Of a stretch of 6,516 nt of DNA, positions 1 to 5,937 are shown piece by piece (the first letter of the stretch is position 1; the number at the start of each line of letters is the position of its first letter). The notes below the pieces were generated by a model. The model did no database searches and was not told the DNA's origin. It saw only the letters and a program-made list of their open reading frames with translations. Location: NCBI GenBank assembly GCA_049793155.1, contig JBARBN010000033.1, positions 1 to 6,516 on the forward strand. Reading direction: 5' to 3'. The DNA is from JALNZF01 sp049793155 (GTDB lineage Bacteria > Nitrospirota > UBA9217). A program made the translations under genes and the position numbers.

Positions 1-272
1 TTGATGGAGGTGTCGAGGGACGCATAGGCGGTGACGACGATGATGATCTGGTCCGGGATCTGTTCCCGCACCCGGGTGAGCATCTCGATGCCGTCCATGC
101 CCGGCAGGATGATGTCCGTCAGGATGACGTCGTACACATCGGCTTCAAGCAGGGCCAGGCCTTTCTCCGCGGACTCGGCCCCGTCAACCGTGTATCCTTC
201 CTTGACAAAGATGCGCTTGATGGATTCCCGCAGCGTCTCTTCGTCTTCTACGATCAATATGTTCCTGGACAT
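1..272 (-). CDS. Response regulator, receiver domain (5' part; C-terminus outside the window)
   Basis: Only the first 90 residues are present; the gene runs off the left edge. The translation opens MSRNILIVEDEE and shows a CheY-like receiver fold: acidic pocket E9/D10, phospho-acceptor D53 in VILTDIILPGMDG, and switch residue T81 in IIIVVTAYAS. The conserved Lys lies beyond the edge. The start at 272 is supported by a GAGG Shine-Dalgarno about five bases upstream. Receiver domains are phosphorylated by a partner histidine kinase and control an output domain, which cannot be seen here. The TAYAS sequence after the fourth beta strand is common in NtrC-type sigma54-dependent regulators, so such an output is a reasonable guess, not a demonstration. 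The gene lies downstream of coaD on the same strand across a 221-bp repeat-bearing gap. It may be the start of a separate two-component operon. Confidence 0.9.
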   Translation of the reverse strand, partial: MSRNILIVEDEETLRESIKRIFVKEGYTVDGAESAEKGLALLEADVYDVILTDIILPGMDGIEMLTRVREQIPDQIIIVVTAYASLDTSI

Positions 273-320
273 GAAACCTCAATCAGAATAAATGCAAAAG
301 TCAAAATGCAACATATAAAG

Positions 321-478
321 TGCAAAATGCCGATCCACCGCAGAGGCACGGAGACACGGAAAAATACTATTTGAAATATTAAGGATTTTCTCAGCGTGTT
401 TCCCTAAGTGGCCGCTTTTCTTTTGAAGGCTACTGTGTCTCAGTGGTTAAATTCGACTTAAGAGTTCTTCATTTTGCA
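321..478. repeat. Nested imperfect inverted-repeat element between coaD and the response regulator
   Basis: Two pairs of inverted arms lie one inside the other. The outer pair is TGCAAAATG at 321-329 and its exact complement CATTTTGCA at 470-478. The inner pair is an arm beginning CCACCGCAGAGGCACGGAGA at 335-364 and an imperfect inverse, ACTGTGTCTCAGTGGTTAA, at about 432-450. The inner arms differ by a small indel and scattered substitutions. The 66-bp core between them is AT-rich with no ORF. Sequences of the type CCACAGAGGCACAGAGACACAGAG paired with CTCTGTGTCTCTGTGGTT are familiar as dispersed intergenic repeats in several environmental bacterial lineages. This looks like a degraded, non-coding, MITE-like copy. 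It separates two co-oriented genes and might affect readthrough from coaD. Confidence 0.6.
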
Positions 479-493
479 GTCGGTATGTTAATA

Positions 494-976
494 CTACCTC
501 CCGAACCTTTTCTTCAACTTAGCCACCACCACCCCTGGCACAAGGCTCGACACGTCGCCGCCGTAACTCGCGGCCTCCTTCACAATGGTCGAGGTAATGA
601 ACGAATAATCTTCGCTCGGCATCAGGTATACCGTTTCAATCGTGTTGTCCAGCCTGCGGTTCATGAGGGCCATCTGCATTTCATACTCAAAATCTGAAAC
701 CGCACGCAGACCCCGGATGATGCCGACCGCCCGCTTCTTTTTGACATAGTCGACGAGCAGGCCGTCAAACCCCTCGATCACGATGTTCTTATGTCTGCCC
801 ATTGCTTTCTTGAACAGGGCAACGCGCTCTTCAGGAGAAAAGAGCGGCTCCTTCCTCGGGTTCTCCGCCACGGCTACGATGACCGTGTCGAATATTCTCA
901 GGCTTCGTTCAACGAGATCGATATGCCCGTTCGTGACGGGATCGAATGTTCCGGGATAAACAGCGACGCGTTTCAT
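494..976 (-). CDS. coaD: Phosphopantetheine adenylyltransferase (CoaD)
   Basis: This cytoplasmic enzyme catalyses the penultimate step of coenzyme A synthesis: 4'-phosphopantetheine + ATP gives dephospho-CoA + PPi. The 160-residue product has the usual family length and is complete. It opens MKRVAVYPGTFDPVTNGHID, which holds the nucleotidyltransferase signature T-x-G-H (T15, G17, H18). It also has the IIRGLR segment (R88, R91) and the C-terminal ITSTIVKE signature (about 127-134), all typical of bacterial CoaD. The start at 976 follows AAGGAG with good spacing, and the stop is TAG. It lies directly downstream of rsmD, a widely conserved pairing, with a 141-bp gap filled by a heptamer repeat. 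It is probably co-transcribed with rsmD from the divergent region near 1700. No key residue is missing. Confidence 0.97.
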   Translation of the reverse strand: MKRVAVYPGTFDPVTNGHIDLVERSLRIFDTVIVAVAENPRKEPLFSPEERVALFKKAMGRHKNIVIEGFDGLLVDYVKKKRAVGIIRGLRAVSDFEYEMQMALMNRRLDNTIETVYLMPSEDYSFITSTIVKEAASYGGDVSSLVPGVVVAKLKKRFGR

Positions 977-998
977 TGTAGCTCCTTCGATAAAGTGG

Positions 999-1134
999 TC
1001 AGGAGCCAGGAGTCGGTATTCAGAAGGGACCTAACCTCATGATGAACAACCTGACTATCGAATGTTCCTGACTTCTGACTTCTGACTTCTGACTGCTGAC
1101 TGCTGACTCCTGTCCACTTACTTCTGACTCCTGA
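999..1134. repeat. (CTTCTGA)n heptamer array with an inverted partner arm
   Basis: From 1065 to 1134 the plus strand reads as ten consecutive 7-base units: TTCCTGA, CTTCTGA three times, CTGCTGA twice, CTCCTGT, the diverged CCACTTA, CTTCTGA and CTCCTGA. An inverted counterpart with AGGAGCCAGGAGTC and TTCAGAA lies at 999-1025, so the element is two arms around a core of about 40 bp. It fills most of the rsmD-coaD gap and runs into the 3' end of rsmD. Arrays of TTCTGAC/TCAGGAG heptamers in inverted orientation occur as intergenic repeats in other bacterial genomes. The mechanism of spread is unknown to me. A transcript could fold across the two arms. Confidence 0.8.
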
Positions 1135-1666
1135 ATCTATAAAATGCCAGCACCGTATCGCCATACTTCGCCTCGCGATAAAGCGCCAGACCGCCGGCAC
1201 TCTCAGGCGACAATTGCTTCTTAAAGTGCTCTGCGATCACGATGGAATCAGGCCTCAGTATTTCCGCTTCAGCTATCAGTTCGAGCAAGGGCTGCATCTC
1301 ATCCGCATACGGCGGATCGAGAAACACGATATCGTATGGCCCCGACGGTTTTTTCAGGAATGACTCGACCTTCGCCAGCACTGCCTGCGACCGCTCTTCG
1401 AAGCCGGTCTTCTCTATGTTTTGCCTGACCACATTCAAAGACGCACGCGACGCGTCCACAAAGACCACGCGCCCCGCGCCCCGGCTGAGCGCCTCGATAC
1501 CGATACCGCCTGCGCCGGCAAAAAGATCGAGGAACAACGAGCCTGCCATCCTCTCCCCGAGGATATTGAACAAGGCCTGTTTGACCTTGTCGGACGTGGG
1601 TCTCACACTCGACCCTGCCGGCGCCTTCAACCGGCGTCCTCTTCCTGTTCCTCCCGTCACCCTCAT
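1118..1666 (-). CDS. rsmD: 16S rRNA (guanine(966)-N(2))-methyltransferase RsmD
   Basis: RsmD uses SAM to methylate N2 of G966 of 16S rRNA during 30S assembly. From the chosen start the product has 182 residues, normal for the family. It contains the N-terminal RVTGG...GRGRRL segment, the SAM-binding motif I DLFAGAGGIGIEALSRGA (D47 onward), D71 at the end of the next strand, and the catalytic DPPY motif (D117-Y120). An in-frame ATG at 1681 would add MCERE, but an in-frame TAG stands just before it and no Shine-Dalgarno precedes it. Family members usually begin at MRV, and the predicted promoter would place the transcript start at about 1678, so 1666 is preferred. Neither start has a clear ribosome-binding site. 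The C-terminus FRSQK and the TAA stop lie inside the heptamer repeat, suggesting the native end was replaced. It is followed by coaD. Confidence 0.95.
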   Translation of the reverse strand: MRVTGGTGRGRRLKAPAGSSVRPTSDKVKQALFNILGERMAGSLFLDLFAGAGGIGIEALSRGAGRVVFVDASRASLNVVRQNIEKTGFEERSQAVLAKVESFLKKPSGPYDIVFLDPPYADEMQPLLELIAEAEILRPDSIVIAEHFKKQLSPESAGGLALYREAKYGDTVLAFYRFRSQK

Positions 1667-1684
1667 CTCGCGTTCACACATGCG

Positions 1685-1713
1685 ATGCTACAGAAAAACT
1701 CATTCTGAGTCAA
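1685..1713 (-). promoter_or_regulatory. Predicted sigma70-type promoter for rsmD-coaD
   Basis: On the minus strand TTGACT (1713-1708) is a five-of-six match to the -35 box. After exactly 17 bases comes TAGCAT (1690-1685), a four-of-six match to -10. The predicted transcript start is about 1678, giving a leader of roughly 12 bases before the ATG at 1666. The 17-bp spacer is itself a copy of a palindrome-like motif seen elsewhere in the window, so a repressor bound there would block polymerase. The -10 box is weak and this is prediction only. Confidence 0.45.
1691..1707. promoter_or_regulatory. Operator-like palindromic motif, copy 1 (diverged)
   Basis: CAGAAAAACTCATTCTG resembles the motif CAGAAT-ACTC-ATTCTG found at 5943-5958, with one added base and one substitution in the left half. 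The right half ACTCATTCTGAG (1698-1709) is identical over 12 bases to 5949-5960. It occupies exactly the spacer of the predicted rsmD promoter and lies just upstream of the -35 of the divergent nfeD promoter, so one bound protein could affect both directions. The binding protein is unknown. Confidence 0.4.
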
Positions 1714-1720
1714 GCATTTC

Positions 1721-1749
1721 TTGACACCCATGGACAATGCGGATATACT
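1721..1749 (+). promoter_or_regulatory. Near-consensus sigma70 promoter for nfeD-slipin
   Basis: TTGACA (1721-1726, perfect -35) is followed by a 17-bp spacer and TATACT (1744-1749, five of six to TATAAT). The predicted transcript start is about 1756, giving a leader of about 18 bases that contains the GGGAGG Shine-Dalgarno (1761-1766) seven bases before the GTG start. The match predicts strong constitutive transcription. Its -35 box lies only 7 bp from the -35 box of the divergent rsmD promoter. Confidence 0.8.
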
Positions 1750-1773
1750 TTTTCCATCCAGGGAGGCCTCTCC

Positions 1774-3141
1774 GTGCGCTTGCAGACACGCTTCACCGTT
1801 CTCATATCTCTCATCCTGATCGTTGCCGGCACGTTCGTTCTCACGGTGGCCGCGGATACCAAGAAGACAAAAAAAAGCAGCAAGCCGGTGTCCCCCGCGA
1901 CTTCGTCTGTCTCCTCCCCAAAGATGATACAGGTGATCGACATCGACGCGCCCATCACGCCCGTGGTTGCCGAATACATCATTAAATCCATTGACCGCGC
2001 ATCGAAGGCCCAGGCCGAGGCGCTCATTATCCAGCTGAACACCCCCGGCGGTCTCGTTGACTCCACCCAGCAGATCGTGATGAAGATGATGGCATCCGAA
2101 GTTCCAGTCGTGGTCTATGTGGCGCCGAGCGGGGCCCGGGCCGCCTCTGCCGGCGTGTTCATCACACTCGCAGCCAATATCGCGGCAATGGCGCCGACCA
2201 CCCATATCGGCGCAGCTCATCCCGTCCAGATGCAGGGCAAGATGGACGCAACCATGGAGAAGAAGGTCGTGAACGACCTTGCGGCCATGATCCGGGGCAT
2301 CGCGGAAAAGCGGGGCAGGAATGCGAAGTGGGCGGAGGATGCCGTGAGGCAGAGCGTTTCCATCACCGAGACCGAGGCCCTCAGGAACAAGGTCATCGAC
2401 ATCATTGCGCCGGACATTACCTCGCTTGTCAAAGCGATGGACAACAAAACCGTTGACCTGGTCATCGGGAAAAAGACGCTGAAGACCGCCGGCGCGGAAG
2501 TGGTAATGATAAAAATAGGCTTCCGCGACAAGCTCCTCGGCATCATCAGCAATCCCAACATAGCCTATATCCTCATGATCCTCGGGTTCTACGGCCTGTA
2601 CTTCGAGCTCTCCAACCCTGGCGCCATCTTCCCCGGTGTGGCCGGCGCCATCTGCCTGATCCTTGCCTTCTACGCCCTCCATACCCTGCCGATCAATTAC
2701 GCGGGACTTATGCTCATTATCCTCGCCATTGCGCTGTTCATTGCCGAAGCCTTCATTACGAGCCACGGAGTCCTCGGCGTCGGCGGGACCATTGCCATGC
2801 TCATGGGCTCGGTCATGCTCATCGACTCTCCCGCCCCGTCTCTTCAGATCTCGTGGGCAGTTATCTTACCCGTCGTGGGCCTGTCTGCGCTGCTGTTCAT
2901 CATCACCGTCACTGTCGCACTCCGGGTGCACCGGGAAAAAACCGATACGGGCAAGGAAGGGCTTATCGGGAAGCAGGCGCAGGCGAAATCGGAAATCAAT
3001 CTCACGGGCCTGGTGTTCATCCACGGCGAAAACTGGACGGCACGGAGCAATGAGCCCGTTCATAAAGGCGAGAAGGTAACCATCGTCGGCATTGATGGAC
3101 TTACCCTTATCGTAAGGAAAGAAGAACCTTCTGAAAAATAA
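1774..3141 (+). CDS. nfeD: NfeD-family (ClpP-class) membrane serine protease, long form
   Basis: The 455-residue product matches full-length NfeD (SPFH-partner) proteases. Residues 1-27 are a signal peptide or N-terminal anchor, followed by a Lys/Ser/Pro-rich linker. A ClpP/SppA-like domain spans about 52-235, with NTPGG (89-93) and the nucleophile region GARAASAG, where S125 is the likely catalytic Ser. K163 or K164 is the probable general base, by analogy with the Ser-Lys dyad of Pyrococcus PH1510. About four membrane helices lie at 262-385, including ELSNPGAIFPG. A soluble NfeD/OB-fold domain (about 393-450) ends the protein. It starts with GTG at 1774 behind GGGAGG. The slipin gene follows after 100 bp, the classic pairing. 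The archaeal homologue cleaves the C-terminal hydrophobic part of its stomatin partner, so a role in membrane protein quality control is inferred. The protease domain should face outward. Confidence 0.93.
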   Translation: MRLQTRFTVLISLILIVAGTFVLTVAADTKKTKKSSKPVSPATSSVSSPKMIQVIDIDAPITPVVAEYIIKSIDRASKAQAEALIIQLNTPGGLVDSTQQIVMKMMASEVPVVVYVAPSGARAASAGVFITLAANIAAMAPTTHIGAAHPVQMQGKMDATMEKKVVNDLAAMIRGIAEKRGRNAKWAEDAVRQSVSITETEALRNKVIDIIAPDITSLVKAMDNKTVDLVIGKKTLKTAGAEVVMIKIGFRDKLLGIISNPNIAYILMILGFYGLYFELSNPGAIFPGVAGAICLILAFYALHTLPINYAGLMLIILAIALFIAEAFITSHGVLGVGGTIAMLMGSVMLIDSPAPSLQISWAVILPVVGLSALLFIITVTVALRVHREKTDTGKEGLIGKQAQAKSEINLTGLVFIHGENWTARSNEPVHKGEKVTIVGIDGLTLIVRKEEPSEK

Positions 3142-3241
3142 GATCAGACCCAGAGGAACGGTAGGGAAAAGGATCATGTTCTTATTTCCGCCGGATTCTC
3201 AATTGCAGTCAAAAAAGACACCCTAAATAAGGAGGATTAAC

Positions 3242-4015
3242 ATGCAGCCATACCAACTCGGGTTTTTGATTTTCATTTTTTTAGGCGGCTGGTTCCTGTT
3301 TAACACGCTCAAGATCCTGAAACAATACGAGCGGGGCCTTATCTTTACGCTCGGCAAGGTCAGCCTGGAGCACGGCGTGAAGGGACCGGGCCTTATCGTG
3401 CTGCTCCCGGGCATCCAGAAAATGGTACGGGTGAGCCTGCGGACCGTGACCATGGACGTCCCGTCGCAGGACGTGATCACCAAGGACAACGTTACCGTGA
3501 AAGTGAACGCCGTGGTCTACTTCCGGGTCATTGACCCGCGCAAGGCCATTGTAGAGGTCGAGGATTTCTACTACGCGACGTCGCTCATCGCCCAGACCAC
3601 GCTCCGAAGCATCCTCGGCCAGAATTCTCTCGACGACCTGCTCTCGAACCGCGAGGCGATCAATGTCGAGCTCCAGAAGGTGATCGATGATCAGACAGAG
3701 CCATGGGGTGTGAAGGTGACTACCGTCGAGGTGAAGAACGTTGACCTGCCGGCCGAGATGCAGCGCGCGATCGCGATCCAGGCGCAGGCGGAGCGGGAAC
3801 GCCGGGCCAAGATCATCCATGCGGAAGGCGAGCTCCAGGCATCGGCAAAGCTGGGTGAAGCGGCAGCGGTGATCAGCAAGAACCCGATCGCGCTCCAGCT
3901 CCGGTACCTCCAGACACTCACCGAGATCGGCACCGAGAAAAATACGACCATCGTTTTTCCCCTGCCGATAGACCTTATGTCGGCATTTCAAAAGATGATG
4001 GAGAAAAAGGATTAG
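3242..4015 (+). CDS. Slipin: SPFH/stomatin-like (prohibitin-homologous) membrane protein
   Basis: The 257-residue product has one N-terminal hydrophobic segment (about 5-22). The stomatin signature EQYERGLIF-like KQYERGLIFTLGKV follows, then an SPFH/band-7 domain (about 28-175). Within that domain are RTVTMDVPSQDVITKDNVTV-type residues and YFRVIDP. A charged Ala/Glu-rich coiled coil (about 170-215, QAQAERERRAKIIHAEGEL) precedes the hydrophobic tail TTIVFPLPIDL (235-245). SPFH proteins oligomerise on membranes and scaffold proteases and lipid microdomains. The start is unambiguous: AAGGAGG at 3229-3235 sits six bases before the ATG. It follows nfeD in the same direction and is closed by a strong terminator. 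The C-terminal tail corresponds to the region cleaved by the partner NfeD protease in Pyrococcus; cleavage here is inferred. Length and domain order are normal for bacterial slipins. Confidence 0.95.
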   Translation: MQPYQLGFLIFIFLGGWFLFNTLKILKQYERGLIFTLGKVSLEHGVKGPGLIVLLPGIQKMVRVSLRTVTMDVPSQDVITKDNVTVKVNAVVYFRVIDPRKAIVEVEDFYYATSLIAQTTLRSILGQNSLDDLLSNREAINVELQKVIDDQTEPWGVKVTTVEVKNVDLPAEMQRAIAIQAQAERERRAKIIHAEGELQASAKLGEAAAVISKNPIALQLRYLQTLTEIGTEKNTTIVFPLPIDLMSAFQKMMEKKD

Positions 4016-4315
4016 AAGAGGTGTATCGGAAAAGACCAATCACCCCGGAGGCGGCCATCAATGGCCGCCTTTTTTTATTCGCGAACGGCCGGTGGAAAAA
4101 GAGGTATAATCTGCATATAAGAGATTGGAACGGGGTCGAAGGTTTGGAAAGATACTCCTCATTTTTCGAGGACACATTGAATGGATTAATTTATCATACT
4201 TGTAACATCTTTACAACTATGCTGAAACGAGAACCAACAGGGCATTGTTTCCTGTTTCTATCAGTATGAAAGAACCGGGAAGTGAGTAATACAATCGTTA
4301 TCTGGAGGAGACACA
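4016..4315. other. 300-bp intergenic region between slipin and msrA
   Basis: The first 60 bases hold the intrinsic terminator of the nfeD-slipin unit. The rest is AT-rich with no convincing gene. A perfect TATAAT lies at 4105-4110 but has no recognisable -35 at the right distance. Since the terminator ends upstream transcription, the msrA promoter should lie between about 4080 and 4300, but I cannot place it with confidence. Confidence 0.5.
4049..4076 (+). terminator. Rho-independent terminator of the nfeD-slipin operon
   Basis: AGGCGGCCAT (4049-4058) pairs perfectly with ATGGCCGCCT (4061-4070) around a very short loop. In practice the closing AT pair opens, leaving a nine-pair GC-rich stem with a loop of about four bases. 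A run of seven T (4070-4076) follows. It starts 34 bases after the slipin stop codon. Confidence 0.93.
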
Positions 4316-4924
4316 ATGAAAATGATTATTCTTTCAATGATGGGACTATCTGCCATGCTTATCGCGAGCACGAATGTCTCAGCTGCAACGAACTTTGAGA
4401 AAGCGACCTTCGCGGGCGGCTGTTTCTGGTGTATGGAGCACCCCTTCGACCAAATTCCCGGTGTAGTGTCGGTTACGTCAGGCTACACCGGGGGGCAGAA
4501 AAAGTCCCCCACCTATGAAGAGGTCTCGGCCGGCGGGACGGGGCATGCTGAGTCTGTTCAGGTCGTTTATGACCCTTCACGAGTGACGTACGAAAAGCTG
4601 CTTGAGGTCTTCTGGCACAACATCGACCCGACTGTCAAGGACCGGCAGTTCTGCGATACCGGGCATCAGTATCGCAGCGCCATCTTTTATCAGAATGAGG
4701 AACAGCACCGGTTGGCGCTTCAGTCGAAGGCCCTCCTGGAGAAGAGCAAACCCTTCAAAGAACCCATCGTAACCGAGATCGTGCAGGCCACCGAGTTCTA
4801 CCCTGCCGAGGACTACCACCAGCACTATTACAAGAAGAACCCGATCCGTTACAAATACTACCGTACCCGGTGCGGTCGGGACAATCGCCTTAAGGAGCTG
4901 TGGGGCAATGCGGCAGGGCATTGA
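4316..4924 (+). CDS. msrA: Peptide methionine (S)-S-oxide reductase MsrA, exported
   Basis: MsrA reduces the S-epimer of methionine sulfoxide in proteins back to methionine. The 202-residue product opens with a hydrophobic signal peptide (about 1-23), with likely cleavage after VSA. The MsrA domain then begins at NFEKATFAGGCFWC, where C36 is the catalytic Cys of GCFWC. GGTGHAES (E79), the DTGHQYRS segment (D114, Y119) and FYPAEDYHQ(H) are the expected active-site pieces. C186 in RTRCGRD near the C-terminus is the probable resolving Cys; C39 and C113 are further candidates. The start follows GGAGGAG five bases upstream. No MsrB domain is fused and none lies in the window. The signal peptide implies a periplasmic role. 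The reductant for a secreted MsrA would have to be a membrane or periplasmic thiol system, which is not seen here. Confidence 0.96.
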   Translation: MKMIILSMMGLSAMLIASTNVSAATNFEKATFAGGCFWCMEHPFDQIPGVVSVTSGYTGGQKKSPTYEEVSAGGTGHAESVQVVYDPSRVTYEKLLEVFWHNIDPTVKDRQFCDTGHQYRSAIFYQNEEQHRLALQSKALLEKSKPFKEPIVTEIVQATEFYPAEDYHQHYYKKNPIRYKYYRTRCGRDNRLKELWGNAAGH

Positions 4925-5029
4925 CGAGGGTTGAAGATCAGGGGGTCAGTAACAAACGTGTTTCATCAGCTTGAAACTGTAACGAATACTGATTGAAATA
5001 TATACGCCAGAAATGATTCGAGCAGTTTT

Positions 5030-5045
5030 CAGAATACTCATTTTG
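5030..5045. promoter_or_regulatory. Operator-like palindromic motif, copy 2
   Basis: CAGAATACTCATTTTG shares its first 13 bases exactly with 5943-5955. The arms CAGAAT and ATTTTG pair at five of six positions around the ACTC spacer. It lies in the 188-bp gap between the convergent ends of msrA and the cytidylate-kinase-like gene, with no recognisable promoter next to it. That position fits a dispersed repeat better than a working operator. Confidence 0.35.
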
Positions 5046-5112
5046 GGACGTGGTGCTTTCAAAATACGAGAACAGCAGGCGCCGAAATATAAGCGAGAGC
5101 ATCCTGCCGTTG

Positions 5113-5919
5113 TTAATCGCCGCTGGTAGATGGAGAAATATATACTTTTACGGTTTTGACGCCCTCCACTTTGCCAGCGTCCTCCTCAACCTGCTTTGTG
5201 ATTTCATCTGCGTAATTCAATGGCGCCTTAATATTGACGGTAACCACGCCCTCCGCCGCATGCGCGGTAATAGACGGGAACCGCTTGACCAGCGCAGCCT
5301 CCACCTGGGACGAAAGGACCAGGTTGTTCAGCACGGCTTGAGACTGGGGCGTGGTCTTGAAGCAAGGGCGTTTCACGGCGCATTCAATTACTTCGACGGC
5401 GTCTTTTACTCTCATCGTCTTGATGTGCAGCATCATGTCATAAAGAGTTGCGTCGGCTGTGTCTTTCCCAAACAGATAAAGTGCCCACTTGCGGCGCTCT
5501 TCGTCATCCTTCTTCAGGATATAGCGCGCCTCTTCCGCGGATATATTCTCCCGCTTCATCTCCTCCATGAGCCGGTCTTCGAACTCTGCGGTGATTCTTA
5601 TCTTAAAGACATGAGGGATTTCCTGCAGGAAGAAATGGCCCCCAAGTCCGTGATACACAACATTGTCCTTCCGCACATGTTTCAGGAGCGCGGACCGGAT
5701 ATAAGCAATGTAGCGCTCTTTTCCGTTCGTGAAGCGGTCGAGAATCGAAGGCGCGTCATGGAGTGCCCTGACCAGTTTCAGCTCCGGTATGTTGAACTCC
5801 TCCGAGGCTTCCAGCAAAATGTCTCTCGAAATGCATTCATACCCTAACGCAGCTGCCACGAGTTCGGCTACGTCCTTGCCCCTGCTGTAGGACCCTCTTG
5901 AAATAGTAATGATCGACAT
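5113..5919 (-). CDS. Cytidylate-kinase-like family protein with C-terminal BON-like domain
   Basis: From the chosen start the product has 268 residues and opens MSIITISRGSYSRGKDVAEL. This matches the Cytidylate_kin2-type family (ITISR...GLGY...SRDILLEAS), a P-loop relative of CMP kinase. The Walker A-like stretch is G9-SYSR-G14-K15, followed by Asp rather than the usual Ser/Thr. A charged lid-like segment KKDDEERRKW lies at about 136-145, with LYDMMLHIKTM at 159-169. Residues about 200-262 (VEAAL...AEGVVTVNI...VEGVKTVKVYIS) resemble a BON domain, which in other proteins binds membranes or ligands. The start at 5919 has GGAG about eight bases upstream. An ATG at 5973 would add 18 residues across a palindrome and lacks family support. 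Substrate and pathway are unknown, and true CMP kinase activity should not be assumed. The gene is convergent with msrA. Confidence 0.85.
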   Translation of the reverse strand: MSIITISRGSYSRGKDVAELVAAALGYECISRDILLEASEEFNIPELKLVRALHDAPSILDRFTNGKERYIAYIRSALLKHVRKDNVVYHGLGGHFFLQEIPHVFKIRITAEFEDRLMEEMKRENISAEEARYILKKDDEERRKWALYLFGKDTADATLYDMMLHIKTMRVKDAVEVIECAVKRPCFKTTPQSQAVLNNLVLSSQVEAALVKRFPSITAHAAEGVVTVNIKAPLNYADEITKQVEEDAGKVEGVKTVKVYISPSTSGD

Positions 5920-5937
5920 GGATTCACTCCTTCCCCT

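Noticed and set aside
1663..2766. 367-codon minus-strand ORF opposite nfeD
   Set aside because: It is antisense to the clearly real protease gene. Its His/Asp/Gly-rich composition is typical of a shadow frame in GC-rich DNA.
3176..3226. 16-codon ORF (MFLFPPDSQLQSKKTP) between nfeD and slipin, as a possible leader peptide
   Set aside because: It has an AAGGA too close to the ATG and shows no attenuator-like codons or alternative hairpins. It probably occurs by chance.
3281..4039. 252-codon minus-strand ORF opposite slipin
   Set aside because: It is a shadow of the slipin gene, rich in Leu/Asp/His/Arg, and runs into the terminator.
4105..4110. Perfect TATAAT as a promoter for msrA
   Set aside because: No -35-like hexamer lies 16-18 bases upstream, and the distance to msrA is over 200 bases.
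4021..4269. 82-codon plus-strand ORF after slipin
   Set aside because: It starts at GTG without a Shine-Dalgarno, runs straight through the intrinsic terminator, and its product resembles nothing I know.
4960..4977. GTTTCA-TGAAAC hairpin after msrA as a terminator
   Set aside because: The stem is only six AT-rich pairs and no T tract follows.
4995..5145. Exact 11-base repeat GAAATATATAC at 4995-5005 and 5135-5145
   Set aside because: It is AT-rich low-complexity sequence with no similarity around it. The second copy is ordinary coding sequence.
5050..5847. 265-codon plus-strand ORF opposite the cytidylate-kinase-like gene
   Set aside because: The minus-strand product has family motifs, a Shine-Dalgarno and a sensible start. 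The plus frame has none of these.
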